Assembly (NCBI RefSeq): GCF_026340565.1
Contig: NZ_JAPEPB010000003.1
Location: 29,236-93,235, forward strand
Length of the DNA stretch: 64,000 bases
DNA from: Kitasatospora sp. NBC_01287
GTDB lineage: Bacteria > Actinomycetota > Actinomycetes > Streptomycetales > Streptomycetaceae
Direction: 5' to 3'
Both the position numbers and the translations under genes were made by a program. Position 1 is the first letter of the stretch. Each line of letters opens with the position of its first letter. Below the pieces are notes generated by a model. It worked only from the letters and a program-made list of their open reading frames with translations. It did not search any database and had not been told where the DNA came from. This document shows, piece by piece, positions 37,710-45,514 of this stretch.

Positions 37710-37999
37710 CCGACGACCTGCGGGCCCGTATCGAGTGCGCGCTCGGCCTGCACCCTGCCATCCGCGACGGGCAGACAGTGCCGCTCGCCGACACGGTCAT
37801 GGAGATCGTGCAGCCGATCGCTGACGAATGCGACCAACTGGCCGCCCGGGTCGCAGAACTGGAACAGCAGGCCGCCAGCACGTACGCCGCACAGGTCAAC
37901 GCTCCGCTGCGCCCCGACACCATCAACGCCCTCAACGAGCGCCTTACGGCTGGCGACTGCACGGTCCGCAAGGTCCAGGCGCCCGAGGACAGCCCCTAA
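37706..37999 (+). CDS. 97-residue coiled-coil protein
   Basis: ATG 37706 overlaps the previous stop. A heptad-rich centre (Gln-Leu-Ala-Ala-Arg-Val-Ala-Glu-Leu-Glu-Gln-Gln) suggests a coiled coil. Last plus-strand gene; its stop overlaps the stop of the convergent minus gene. Confidence 0.5.
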   Translation: MTDDLRARIECALGLHPAIRDGQTVPLADTVMEIVQPIADECDQLAARVAELEQQAASTYAAQVNAPLRPDTINALNERLTAGDCTVRKVQAPEDSP

Positions 38000-38214
38000 C
38001 CATCGCCCGGCCCGTCGACCCGCTCACCCGGCCCGAGCCCCATGAACCAGGCGAACGCCTCCGGCGCGGCCTCGATCATCGCCGCATGCTCCGCCGGGTC
38101 CTCACGTGGCCGGTCAAAGCAGAACCAGGAGCACCGGCCCCACGGATTCCAGGCACACGGCCGCCCGCAATGCCCGCAAACCATCCCAGCCACCTCGCCC
38201 ACGGGACCCATCAT
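37996..38214 (-). CDS. 72-residue zinc-knuckle protein
   Basis: ATG 38214 overlaps the previous stop (ATGA); ATG 38184 with GAGGTGG is the alternative. Cys-Gly-His-Cys-Gly-Arg-Pro-Cys ... Trp-Gly-Arg-Cys-Ser-Trp-Phe-Cys gives one or two metal sites, followed by an Ala/Glu helix. No room is left for a terminator at the convergence. Confidence 0.55.
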   Translation of the reverse strand: MMGPVGEVAGMVCGHCGRPCAWNPWGRCSWFCFDRPREDPAEHAAMIEAAPEAFAWFMGLGPGERVDGPGDG

Positions 38215-38741
38215 CGGCGAGTGCGCGGGCACCTGCAGCCCGGCCGGACATGCACCCAGCCCCAGGACGCCGCGTAACAGGCGGCGGGAATCTCCGGCGG
38301 CCGCCGGGCGAGACGAAACGCCGAGTCGGGCAACGCCGTGAACGGCGTCCAGCCCTCGAACTGCTCGGCCTGCCAGCCAGCGAGCCCCGCGAGCGACCCG
38401 AGGCCAAGCTCGGCCGCCTCCTCCTCCATCTCCCGCAGCGACCGAGCCGCGCCCGCACGCGCCGCCGCATACCGGGCAGGCTCGTTGCCATCCTCAGCCT
38501 GCTCCTGTTCCAGTCGGCGGATCGCCTCATCCAGGCCAGCCCGGAACTCCCGAGCCGCCTCCAGCACATCGCCCAGGGAGCCGATCCCGATCTCCCACGC
38601 GTCACACGAATGCGGCAGCGACAGCGCCCACTCGTCCTCGGCGGCGTGAGTACTGCCGGGCCAGCTGTCGTCGTCCCCACAGACGATGGCCTCGGCTTCG
38701 TCGCTGTACTGGCCGGGCCGCTTGAGGTAGAAGGTCGTCAC
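38211..38741 (-). CDS. 176-residue protein, unknown
   Basis: GTG 38741 with GGAGG 7 bases upstream. Predicted helical middle with strong Glu/Ala coiled-coil character; strand-like ends. The frame is also open upstream because of a frameshift in the preceding gene, so an automatic call would merge them into one 338-residue protein. The ribosome site and GTGA overlap argue for a separate start. Confidence 0.6.
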   Translation of the reverse strand: MTTFYLKRPGQYSDEAEAIVCGDDDSWPGSTHAAEDEWALSLPHSCDAWEIGIGSLGDVLEAAREFRAGLDEAIRRLEQEQAEDGNEPARYAAARAGAARSLREMEEEAAELGLGSLAGLAGWQAEQFEGWTPFTALPDSAFRLARRPPEIPAACYAASWGWVHVRPGCRCPRTRR

Positions 38742-39227
38742 GATGCTTCCTCCTCCCAGCCCCAGGCCTGGGCGAGCAGCAGCACCGTCCGGCACGGGCC
38801 AGTGCTGCAGCACGGCGTCGTACGGATTGCCCGTCGCGCACGAGCCGCACGCCAACACGTACTCGTCGTCCTCGCGAGAGCTGCAGCGGCAACCCGCCAG
38901 CTCGCACGGTTCATACAGTCGACTGTCCCAGTCGTCCCGCGTCGGCTGGTGCTCGGCGAGGATCTGCCGCTCGGCGGCGACACGGCGCAGCACCGCGGCC
39001 GGGTCGTTCGCCACGATGAACTCCGCGTCGGCCAAATCAACGACCCCGCCGCCCTCGTGGCCACCGCCCACGACGTCAGCCTCAAAGTGGTGGCCGATCG
39101 ACGCGGCGAAGCTACTCGTCCAGTCGTGCGAATGCACCGTCCACGGCCCACGCGTCGCCGCCCGCGCCAACTCCTCGGCCCGGACGTGCGCCTGCCGCAG
39201 GAACTCGACCGCCGAACCCTCAGCCAC
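38738..39227 (-). pseudogene. DUF6221-like gene with one-base frameshift
   Basis: Starts at GTG 39227 (Glu-Phe-Leu-Arg-Gln ... Gly-Pro-Trp-Thr-Val ... Asp-Pro-Ala-Ala-Val-Leu-Arg-Arg-Val) and matches the DUF6221 layout through Cys-Gly-Ser-Cys near 38815. The expected end, Trp-Pro-Cys-Arg-Thr-Val-Leu-Leu-Leu-Ala ... Trp-Glu-Glu-Glu-Ala-Ser-stop, lies in the next frame and stops at 38738, overlapping the following GTG as neighbours do. Removing one G of the GGG at 38796-38798 joins the two halves. Either a real mutation, a sequencing slip, or (less likely) programmed shifting. Confidence 0.6.
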
Positions 39228-39393
39228 CGCTCCGAACCCCCTCCAGCACAGCCCGAGCCGCCTGCTCCCAAGCGTCCCGCGCGGCAGCGGAGAGATCCCC
39301 CCACGGTCTCGGCGGCCACACGGACAGGGACTCGTGCGCAGTCATCGTGTCGATGTAGACGCGGTATGCCAGCTGACCATCGGTCTCAGTCAT
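39220..39393 (-). CDS. 57-residue protein, unknown
   Basis: ATG 39393 with GGGAG upstream and ATGA overlap. Tyr-Arg-Val-Tyr-Ile-Asp and Trp-Pro-Pro-Arg-Pro-Trp then a helix. A recurring small actinophage type; unknown role. Confidence 0.55.
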   Translation of the reverse strand: MTETDGQLAYRVYIDTMTAHESLSVWPPRPWGDLSAAARDAWEQAARAVLEGVRSGG

Positions 39394-39716
39394 GACCATC
39401 TCCCTGCTCGATCCTTCGGATGCGCCTCGACCAGATGCTCGCGCGCCTGCTGCATCGCCCTCTCCCGCGACCCAACCTGCGCCACCAGCGGCCACCCAGG
39501 GCAGCACGGACACAGAACCTCCCAGCAGCCCCGCAGGAGCCGGTGCACCCGGACCCGCCGCGACAGCCGCAACGGAGACTGAAGCGCCGCATCCACCAAC
39601 TCATCACCCAGGACAGCTCGTAGCACCGCAGCGTCAGTGATCACCATGTCCCACACCACCCTGTAGTCCTCGGGTCGCCGCCCGTTCGGCAGCACGGGCC
39701 ACTCCACACCGCTCAC
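39390..39716 (-). CDS. 108-residue protein with Cys knuckle
   Basis: GTG 39716 overlaps the previous stop. Helical front, then Leu-Cys-Pro-Cys-Cys-Pro-Gly-Trp and an Arg/Glu/His helix. Unknown. Confidence 0.5.
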   Translation of the reverse strand: MSGVEWPVLPNGRRPEDYRVVWDMVITDAAVLRAVLGDELVDAALQSPLRLSRRVRVHRLLRGCWEVLCPCCPGWPLVAQVGSRERAMQQAREHLVEAHPKDRAGRWS

Positions 39717-39859
39717 CGCCGCCTCCGCTTCACCCGGGCCCGCTGACGACGCCTGTACTCCGACGAAAACGCCGACCGCTGCACCAAACCGATGTCCTTC
39801 GCCGCCACGTTGAACGCCCGCAAGATCTGCCGCACCATCGGATCCGGGCGGCCGCTCAC
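39713..39859 (-). CDS. 48-residue strongly basic peptide
   Basis: GTG 39859 overlaps the previous stop. Ile-Leu-Arg-Ala-Phe-Asn-Val-Ala-Ala-Lys-Asp-Ile then an Arg-rich tail with about twelve Arg/Lys in the last 20 residues, fit for binding DNA or RNA. Confidence 0.45.
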   Translation of the reverse strand: MSGRPDPMVRQILRAFNVAAKDIGLVQRSAFSSEYRRRQRARVKRRRR

Positions 39860-40152
39860 CGCCCCTCCTCCCCGTACAGGGCGTCCAGCAGCTTCCGAGT
39901 CGGGATGGTGCCGGCCTCAGGTGCGCTGCGGATGACACGGCGCAGACGGGCCAGAGTGGCCTCGGTCTCCCGCATGCGGGCCAGCTCGGGCGAGAACGCC
40001 TTGCGTACGGCGCCGGCCAGGACGCGGCGGGCGTGCTCGTGTGAGATCTGAAGCACGGACTGCTCGGACCAGTCCATGTCGGTGAGGGCGGCTTCGATGC
40101 GGTCGCGGGCGGCGCGGTTGCTGCTGGGCAGCATGTCGGGGAAGTCACTCAC
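39856..40152 (-). CDS. 98-residue helical protein
   Basis: GTG 40152 overlaps the previous stop. Arg/Glu/Leu-rich helices, no motif recognised. Unknown. Confidence 0.5.
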   Translation of the reverse strand: MSDFPDMLPSSNRAARDRIEAALTDMDWSEQSVLQISHEHARRVLAGAVRKAFSPELARMRETEATLARLRRVIRSAPEAGTIPTRKLLDALYGEEGR

Positions 40153-40664
40153 CGCTGCTCACCTCGCCCGAGCAGCTGCCAGAGGTCGCCTGGCGTGACG
40201 TAGCCGGGCCAGCGCCCGTCCTGGAACAGGTGCACACCCGCGTCCTGGTAGCACTGGTCGACCAACTGCGAACAGATCATCCGGCGCGAGTCCGAGATGT
40301 GCCGACGTAGACCCGGAACCGGCAGGTGGAACCGGTGCGCGGCGATTGCGAAGTACTCCGCCGCGGAGTAGCCGACCCCGACGTACCGCAGGGCCGCGGC
40401 GCAGATCGCCGCCCGCTGCCCGTCCGTCAGCCCGGCCGGCGCCACATACTCGACGTGTCGGCCCGCGTACTCGTCCAGGCCGGCGATCCTGGCGCCGCCC
40501 GGCTCGGCCTCCAGCAGCTGGCCGTCGGGGAGCACCAGGAAGGCGTGCTCAAACTCGGTGAAGCCGCCGCCGTTCAGCCACTGGCCAACCCGGATCCCCA
40601 GACCGACCGCGCCAGCGATCGACGTCAGACCTATCGACCCCGGAAGGGGCGAGGACTCGATCAC
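40149..40664 (-). CDS. permuted papain-like (NlpC/YiiX-type) protein
   Basis: 171 residues, GTG 40664. The pattern Glu-His-Ala-Phe-Leu-Val-Leu (catalytic His candidate), Tyr-Ser-Ala-Ala-Glu-Tyr-Phe-Ala, and Met-Ile-Cys-Ser-Gln-Leu-Val (catalytic Cys candidate), ending Val-Thr-Pro-Gly-Asp-Leu-Trp, fits the circularly permuted NlpC/P60 fold. No signal peptide, so it may act on a cytosolic lipid or peptide substrate rather than cell wall. Only fold-level confidence. Confidence 0.65.
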   Translation of the reverse strand: MIESSPLPGSIGLTSIAGAVGLGIRVGQWLNGGGFTEFEHAFLVLPDGQLLEAEPGGARIAGLDEYAGRHVEYVAPAGLTDGQRAAICAAALRYVGVGYSAAEYFAIAAHRFHLPVPGLRRHISDSRRMICSQLVDQCYQDAGVHLFQDGRWPGYVTPGDLWQLLGRGEQR

Positions 40665-40942
40665 TGCTGCCTCCCCTCGTGCAGCGCCCTCAGCCGGGCA
40701 GCCACCATCTGAACGGGGCCAAGCTGGCGTCTGGCCTGCTGAGCGAGCCGCCGGGCATCACCAAGTAGCGGTTCCTCGTGGCATTCGCACGAGCACGGGG
40801 CCTGGCAGAACTTGCACTGCGCCGGCTTCTTGGCCCCTGCCGCGCCCATGTCCGACTGGCAGTAGTCGTGCCCGGTACGCCCGTCCGGCAGCAGCATGTC
40901 GCCGTGCAGGCAGCCGGTGCTCAGATAGTCGTGGGCCGTCAC
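40661..40942 (-). CDS. 93-residue Cys/His-rich phage protein
   Basis: GTG 40942 overlaps the previous stop. Tyr-Leu-Ser-Thr-Gly-Cys-Leu-His-Gly ... His-Asp-Tyr-Cys ... Cys-Lys-Phe-Cys ... Cys-Ser-Cys-Glu-Cys-His is a recognisable pattern repeated among Streptomyces phages, binding probably two zinc ions. Function unknown to me. Confidence 0.65.
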   Translation of the reverse strand: MTAHDYLSTGCLHGDMLLPDGRTGHDYCQSDMGAAGAKKPAQCKFCQAPCSCECHEEPLLGDARRLAQQARRQLGPVQMVAARLRALHEGRQQ

Positions 40943-41088
40943 GGCGCCTCCTCCTGCTCGCCTGGAATCGTCTTCCACCAGCGTTCCGGCCCGTCCAAAT
41001 GCCAGTCGTCGCCCGGGTGCGGCTCCCGGATGCACTGCAGCCGCAACTCCTCGTCACCGCCGCGGGCCTGGCAACAGCCGCCGCTCAC
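40939..41088 (-). CDS. 49-residue protein, unknown
   Basis: GTG 41088 overlaps the previous stop. Two adjacent Cys near the start and His/Trp-rich end. Unknown. Confidence 0.45.
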   Translation of the reverse strand: MSGGCCQARGGDEELRLQCIREPHPGDDWHLDGPERWWKTIPGEQEEAP

Positions 41089-41306
41089 AGGCCACCGTCC
41101 TTCGACCAGGTCTCCGGGACCGTCAGCCAGCCGTGCTGGGCCTCGACCGTCGCCTGCTGCGCCTGCAAGTAGGCGAGCGCAACTGCCTCCTGGGATCTCG
41201 CGGTCTCCCGCCTGGCCGCGGCCCACGCCTTCACCATCGACGACACCGCGCCGGTGACGCACAAGATCCCGACCAGCCACGCCGCCGTCAGCTCGCCGCC
41301 CGTCAC
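41085..41306 (-). CDS. 73-residue membrane protein
   Basis: GTG 41306 overlaps the previous stop. N-terminal hydrophobic helix (Ala-Trp-Leu-Val-Gly-Ile-Leu-Cys-Val-Thr-Gly-Ala-Val) then a charged cytosolic helix. Unknown. Confidence 0.5.
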   Translation of the reverse strand: MTGGELTAAWLVGILCVTGAVSSMVKAWAAARRETARSQEAVALAYLQAQQATVEAQHGWLTVPETWSKDGGL

Positions 41307-41692
41307 TGCGCGACCTCCTTCGGAACCGGCGGCCGCTTCGGATTCCCCAAGCCGAGGGTCCGCTCCGGGCCGCACGCGTCCAGCAGAGCCTGCGTCGGGG
41401 CGTCATCCGGGTACGCGGCACCCTGTGGACGCATCCCGCGGATCCGAGCGGCGTACAGCTCAGGCAAGTACTCTGGCGAGTTGATTTCCTGAAGATCCGT
41501 GAGCGCCTGTTCCAGCACCGGCAGCCGCTCCGGCGTGATCTCCTCGGCGTCGGCTGAGCCCCACGCGAAGACGTCGCTGACGTTCGCATGGAACGTAATG
41601 CTCTCGTCGCGGACGTGCCAGAGAAGTTCGGTGTGGCATTCCGCTCGGGCGAAGACGTCCAGCACCTGGTGGACGAAGGCAGGGTCGGTCAT
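41303..41692 (-). CDS. 129-residue protein, unknown
   Basis: ATG 41692 overlaps the previous stop. Acidic alpha/beta protein (Val-Leu-Asp-Val-Phe-Ala-Arg-Ala ... Phe-His-Ala-Asn-Val-Ser-Asp-Val-Phe). No family recognised. Confidence 0.55.
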   Translation of the reverse strand: MTDPAFVHQVLDVFARAECHTELLWHVRDESITFHANVSDVFAWGSADAEEITPERLPVLEQALTDLQEINSPEYLPELYAARIRGMRPQGAAYPDDAPTQALLDACGPERTLGLGNPKRPPVPKEVAQ

Positions 41693-42405
41693 GCTGCTGC
41701 TCCCATCTGGTTGGCCTCCGCCGCAAGACGAAGGAAAATCTCCCTGGTCCACTCGGCGCCACAGCCGGGACAGACCGTGCGGAGCGTCTGCGCCCCGACC
41801 CGGATCTCCGCCGAGCACGTCGCCCCGTCGTCCCACTCGGCGCCACACATGACCGGGATCGTGCGCGGCCGCCGCTCACCGGTGACGGTCTGGGCAAGTT
41901 CGCCGACGGTGCGCCGCAACGCCTCGTCCAGCAGCTGCACATCGGGAAGCAGCTCGGATCCGTCAGGGAGCAGCCCCGGGTTCTTGTGCGCCCCGCACGC
42001 CCACGGCAAGTTGTCACGCAGGAACCTGAGGACCAGCGGCATCGTCTGCTCGACACTGCCGCGCCACACCTGCACAGTGAAGCCGCGGGCCCGACGCCAG
42101 TCCTCCTCCACCGCGAGAAGCCGGCCGAGCGGGGTGTCATCACCACCCGCGGTCAGATTGATGACCGTGGCGTTGCCGGGCATGCCGGGGTGAACGCTCA
42201 TGGAACGCCCAGGGGAGCGCTTGCCAACCGGGCGGTGAGCACTGCCAGGGAGCTTCGCCCACAGCTCGCCGACCTCGTTGAGGCGGTCGTACAGGCGCTC
42301 CTCACACCGCCAACAGGCCAGCCGGCCGTAGTCGGCGCCGTGCAGCTCGTAGCCGCAGCAGCAACATTGGGGTATCGGAAGGGGATCGTCGGCGGTGTCG
42401 AACAT
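41689..42405 (-). CDS. 238-residue zinc-finger protein
   Basis: ATG 42405 after CGGAG. N-terminal Cys-Cys-Cys-Cys-Gly-Tyr ... Cys-Trp-Arg-Cys-Glu ribbon; C-terminal Cys-Gly-Ala-Glu-Trp ... Cys-Pro-Gly-Cys-Gly-Ala-Glu-Trp ribbon; helical centre. Looks like a nucleic-acid-binding scaffold. I have seen related multi-ribbon proteins in actinophages, without function. Confidence 0.6.
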   Translation of the reverse strand: MFDTADDPLPIPQCCCCGYELHGADYGRLACWRCEERLYDRLNEVGELWAKLPGSAHRPVGKRSPGRSMSVHPGMPGNATVINLTAGGDDTPLGRLLAVEEDWRRARGFTVQVWRGSVEQTMPLVLRFLRDNLPWACGAHKNPGLLPDGSELLPDVQLLDEALRRTVGELAQTVTGERRPRTIPVMCGAEWDDGATCSAEIRVGAQTLRTVCPGCGAEWTREIFLRLAAEANQMGAAA

Positions 42406-42522
42406 GCTCGTCTCCGTGCTGAGGAGTACCGTCAGGTTCGAGCCGGAGAGCAGCGTGGTGGTCGCTCGGGCGGTGCGGGTCAAGCGGGGCGTCCTGGGCA
42501 GGGGCGTCCCGCTCTCGTTCTG

Positions 42523-42633
42523 TCAGGACGCCAGGAACTCGCGGGCCACAGTCCAGAACGCGACCGGGACGCGCGCGGCTTGGTCGGGTGTCAGGCCGAG
42601 GATCTCGGCGAGCTCATCGTCAGAGAGCGGCAT
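42523..42633 (-). CDS. 36-residue protein, HTH-like helix
   Basis: ATG 42633 with GGAG. Pattern Leu-Ser-Asp-Asp-Glu-Leu-Ala-Glu-Ile-Leu-Gly-Leu-Thr-Pro. Too short for a full domain. Confidence 0.4.
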   Translation of the reverse strand: MPLSDDELAEILGLTPDQAARVPVAFWTVAREFLAS

Positions 42634-42693
42634 TGGGGTCTCCGTGCGGTGCGAGGGGTACGCTAGGAGCATCCACACCAGCGGTACCTCGTG

Positions 42694-42723
42694 AAGCGCC
42701 AGCCCGGCCAGGGGTTGGCGCTT
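42694..42723 (-). terminator. stem-loop terminator
   Basis: Arms AAGCGCCA (42694-42701) and TGGCGCTT (42716-42723) with an inner G/C pair region, between the minus genes ending at 42768 and starting at 42633. Confidence 0.55.
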
Positions 42724-42767
42724 TCCCATTCACGCACAGTGTGCACCATCGGCGCGTGAAGTGGACG

Positions 42768-43004
42768 TTAGAGCTCCACGGGCCGAATTCCAGCCTCTAC
42801 CTGGTACGGCGGCAGATGCACATCCACGAACACGCGGCGAGGCGGCTCCTGAGCACACGGACACCCGCACTGCTCCTCCCACGGCCACACCACACCCGCC
42901 GGCAACTCGCCGTCATCCCACCACGGATGAGCGCGCGGCCGCAGCATATGCTCGTCTATCTGGCACATCGGACAGATCCTCTCGTCCTCGAACCGGCCCG
43001 TCAT
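42768..43004 (-). CDS. 78-residue Cys-rich protein
   Basis: ATG 43004 overlaps the previous stop. Ile-Cys-Pro-Met-Cys-Gln and Gln-Cys-Gly-Cys-Pro-Cys-Ala provide one zinc site; ends in a beta strand (Val-Phe-Val-Asp-Val-His-Leu). Unknown. Confidence 0.55.
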   Translation of the reverse strand: MTGRFEDERICPMCQIDEHMLRPRAHPWWDDGELPAGVVWPWEEQCGCPCAQEPPRRVFVDVHLPPYQVEAGIRPVEL

Positions 43005-43225
43005 GACGGGCGCGGGTGCACGGTGCGGCAGGGCCGGCAGAACCCGGGGCGGCCGGTGCACGGCTCGGCGTCGGGCTGCTCGGGCTCGGCGGGGCCGTCG
43101 ATGGCGGCTTCGATCTGCGTACGGACGTCGGCCGGCAGCGTCTGGGCGAGCCGCAGGACGCGGGTCAACGCCTCCTCGGCAGCATGCAGGTTCCGGCGGA
43201 CCTGCGCGCCGTAGTGGTCGGTCAT
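43001..43225 (-). CDS. 74-residue helical protein with Cys tail
   Basis: ATG 43225 overlaps the previous stop. Helical front with Arg/Leu, ending in Cys-Thr-Gly ... Phe-Cys-Arg-Pro-Cys. Unknown. Confidence 0.5.
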   Translation of the reverse strand: MTDHYGAQVRRNLHAAEEALTRVLRLAQTLPADVRTQIEAAIDGPAEPEQPDAEPCTGRPGFCRPCRTVHPRPS

Positions 43226-43473
43226 CTCTGCTGCTCCTGTGCGGTGATGAGGTCATGGGCGAGGTGGACGGCATGCGCGCGGTCGCGGGCGCCGAGCTTG
43301 AGGTAGGCGGTGCGCAGGTAGGTGCGGACGCTCTCGAACGCGATGCCCAGGTCGTCGGCGATGGCCAGGTTGGTGCAGCCCTGTGCGGCGAGGGCGAGCA
43401 CCTGGACCTCCCGCCGGCTGAGCGGCCGGGCGTGCAGTTCCTCGGGGACCGGGCCGGGGCGGATAGGCGTCAT
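43222..43473 (-). CDS. LuxR/GerE-type HTH protein, stand-alone
   Basis: 83 residues. Complete GerE domain: Leu-Ser-Arg-Arg-Glu-Val-Gln-Val-Leu-Ala-Leu-Ala-Ala-Gln-Gly ... Asn-Leu-Ala-Ile-Ala-Asp-Asp-Leu-Gly-Ile-Ala-Phe-Glu-Ser-Val-Arg-Thr-Tyr. No receiver or sensor domain, like other phage single-domain LuxR proteins. A similar one is at 56483. It may regulate the late small-gene operon. Confidence 0.85.
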   Translation of the reverse strand: MTPIRPGPVPEELHARPLSRREVQVLALAAQGCTNLAIADDLGIAFESVRTYLRTAYLKLGARDRAHAVHLAHDLITAQEQQR

Positions 43474-43479
43474 GGCTGG

Positions 43480-43659
43480 TCAGTTCTCCTCGGGGTTGAT
43501 GGCGAACAGGCCACTGGCGGCCGCGCGGCAGAGGTTCTCGGCGCCGGTGACGACGTCGCGCTCCTCGCGGGCCCGGTCGGAGCGGGCCGCTTGCCGGATG
43601 CAGCCAGCCGCGATCAGCACGGAGGCGGCGCAGCACAGCGACCAGCCGGCGGGCGTCAT
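43480..43659 (-). CDS. 59-residue membrane-tethered protein
   Basis: ATG 43659 overlaps the stop of the upstream gene. N-terminal hydrophobic stretch with Cys-Cys-Ala-Ala-Ser-Val-Leu-Ile-Ala-Ala-Gly-Cys and a charged helix. Possibly a single-span membrane protein. Confidence 0.5.
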   Translation of the reverse strand: MTPAGWSLCCAASVLIAAGCIRQAARSDRAREERDVVTGAENLCRAAASGLFAINPEEN

Positions 43660-44021
43660 GACGGGGTGCCGAGGATCGCGCGGGCGACCGCGAGGGCGTG
43701 CTGGTACTCCTCAGCCATCGGCCCGTGCTCGCCGACCTCGACGCCGGTCAGGGAATCCAACCAGCGGGCGAGCGCCAAGCCGACGCCGGGGTGCAGCAGG
43801 GCGATGTACTCGGCGGTCGGCCGGTTCTCTTCGGCGAGGTCGGCGCCGGTCTTCATCGTCCACGCTTCCTTGCTCTTGTCGCGGTCGTTGTCGACGCGGA
43901 GGAAGCCGTACGCCTCGTGGACGATCCACGGGCCGGCCGCGCGGTGGTTGGCCTCGTTGGCGAGCGCCCGCAGCTTCTCGGCGGCGGCGCGCAGGGTCTG
44001 GGCGGGGGTCTGGTCGGGCAC
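43656..44021 (-). CDS. 121-residue protein, unknown
   Basis: GTG 44021 after AAAGGAG. Helical front (Leu-Arg-Ala-Ala-Ala-Glu-Lys-Leu-Arg), Gly-Pro-Trp-Ile-Val, and Asn-Arg-Pro-Thr-Ala-Glu-Tyr-Ile-Ala-Leu-Leu-His-Pro. It shares the GPW-type layout of the 32172 and 39227 proteins and is common in actinophages. Confidence 0.6.
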   Translation of the reverse strand: MPDQTPAQTLRAAAEKLRALANEANHRAAGPWIVHEAYGFLRVDNDRDKSKEAWTMKTGADLAEENRPTAEYIALLHPGVGLALARWLDSLTGVEVGEHGPMAEEYQHALAVARAILGTPS

Positions 44022-44079
44022 GGTGCTCTCCTTTGGGGTGGGCCGGGCCGTACGGGACGGCCCGGCGCGGGGTGGCAGG

Positions 44080-44466
44080 TCAGCGGGCAGCCGCAGCTAC
44101 CTGCTCGGCGATGCTGGCGATGAACTCGGCCCGCATGTCGGCGGGCATGTCGGAAAGGAACGCGAAGTGGACCCGGATCAGCGGCCGCCCGTCGTCGCTC
44201 GCGTTGACGTCGACGTGGTCCTCGCTGGGCTCTAGGTCGTCGGCGCCGAGCCGGATAGCCCAGTGGCCGAGGGGCGCAGCCTTCCGCCGCAGATCGTGGA
44301 TGGCGAGCTGGGCGGTGTGGAAGTCGTCCTCGCTGAGGGCGTCCCAGGGCTGCTCGCCCTCCATGCCCTCGCCGACGCCGCCAAAGTCGGGGTCCTCGGC
44401 GTGGGCGTCGTACTGGAGGGCAGCCTCGGCGTGGAGGTCGGCGGTGGTGTACGGCTGGTCGGTCAT
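44080..44466 (-). CDS. 128-residue acidic protein
   Basis: ATG 44466. Very acidic N-terminal half (Asp/Glu/Gly), strand-forming second half (Ile-Arg-Val-His-Phe-Ala-Phe). Unknown. Confidence 0.55.
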   Translation of the reverse strand: MTDQPYTTADLHAEAALQYDAHAEDPDFGGVGEGMEGEQPWDALSEDDFHTAQLAIHDLRRKAAPLGHWAIRLGADDLEPSEDHVDVNASDDGRPLIRVHFAFLSDMPADMRAEFIASIAEQVAAAAR

Positions 44467-44529
44467 CGTGGGTTGCTCCTCAGCAGGGGATGGTGTCGGT
44501 GTCGTCGGGTGTGGGTGGCGGCTCGGCGG

Positions 44530-44967
44530 TCACTCGGCGGTCTGCCGCGCGGCCAGCGCCCAGGACCAGGCGGGCCCGTCGAGTTCGCCGTTGGTCGTGA
44601 GCGGCTCTGCGAGGACCGCAGCGGCGATCGTGAACGCGACCCGGTGCGGCTCAGCGGTGATGGGGATCGGCAGCGGCTCCAGCGGCCCGTTCGAGTGGTC
44701 GGCGTTCAGCTCGGCGATCACCCAGCCCCGCGAGGCATCCCAGGCGACGAGGACACCGTCTTCGAACCGGCCGTGCGCCTCGCCGATCATCAGCAAATCG
44801 GAGGTGTCCCAGGTGAGGACGGCGGACGGGACGGCGGTGATGCCGTCCTCGGCGTACTCGTCACTGTCGGAACCGTCGAAGTCGTCCGGCCGGATGCCGG
44901 CGGCGGTCAGGGCGTCATCGACGCGGTCGAGGTAGATGTCGGCCTGGGCCATGGTCATGTCGGTCAC
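44530..44967 (-). CDS. 145-residue acidic protein
   Basis: GTG 44967 with AAGGAG. Acidic, with Ser-Ala-Val-Leu-Thr-Trp-Asp-Thr-Ser-Asp and Trp-Val-Ile-Ala-Glu-Leu; plausible single globular alpha/beta domain. Unknown. Confidence 0.55.
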   Translation of the reverse strand: MTDMTMAQADIYLDRVDDALTAAGIRPDDFDGSDSDEYAEDGITAVPSAVLTWDTSDLLMIGEAHGRFEDGVLVAWDASRGWVIAELNADHSNGPLEPLPIPITAEPHRVAFTIAAAVLAEPLTTNGELDGPAWSWALAARQTAE

Positions 44968-45038
44968 GGTGGTGTGCTCCTTCGTGGTGGGGCCGCCGGT
45001 CAGCGGCCCCGGGTGGATATGACGGGCGTCAGTAGGCG

Positions 45039-45218
45039 TCAGTTGTCCGGGTTGGGGTCGACGAGCTGCATGCCGAGTGCCTCGCGCAGTTCGTCGTCCA
45101 GGAACAGGGCGACGGGCCGGCCGTCCGCAGCAAGGCAGCAGACGATCGTCTCGTCACCGGGGATGCTCGGATCGGGGTGGATGACGGTGCGGTCCCAGCG
45201 GACGGTCAGCGGGTCCAC
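45039..45218 (-). CDS. 59-residue protein, unknown
   Basis: GTG 45218 with GAAGGA. Short beta-rich protein (Thr-Val-Arg-Trp-Asp-Arg-Thr-Val-Ile) with Cys-Cys. Unknown. Confidence 0.5.
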   Translation of the reverse strand: MDPLTVRWDRTVIHPDPSIPGDETIVCCLAADGRPVALFLDDELREALGMQLVDPNPDN

Positions 45219-45235
45219 GGTGGTCCTTCCGGGGG

Positions 45236-45511
45236 TCAGGGGTGGTGACGGCCGTCAGAAGCGGTGCGGGTGGCGACCGGCCACGCCTGGCGGCAACCGC
45301 TGCCCTGGCAGCGCACGTGCTCCGGGACGCCCTCCAGGGACCACATGAGGTCTTCGTTCAGGACCGATCGGCCGCAGCGGGACATCTGGCCGTACAGACT
45401 CGGCTTGCCAGCGACGTGGACGACCTTGTCGGTGCGGGTGTTCGGCCGGTTGTACCAACTGGCGTCCCGCTGGGCTGCCCATGGCTCGTCGGCGGTTTCG
45501 GTGGTGGCCAC
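45236..45511 (-). CDS. 91-residue protein with Cys/His
   Basis: GTG 45511. Contains Val-His-Val-Ala-Gly ... Cys-Gly-Arg-Ser ... Val-Arg-Cys-Gln-Gly-Ser-Gly-Cys-Arg-Gln-Ala-Trp, a zinc site. Unknown. Confidence 0.5.
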   Translation of the reverse strand: MATTETADEPWAAQRDASWYNRPNTRTDKVVHVAGKPSLYGQMSRCGRSVLNEDLMWSLEGVPEHVRCQGSGCRQAWPVATRTASDGRHHP

Positions 45512-45514
45512 GGG

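Noticed and set aside
38211..39227. Single 338-residue protein on minus
   Set aside because: It is two genes: an internal GTG with strong ribosome site, and a frameshifted DUF6221-like end that fits the neighbour overlap.
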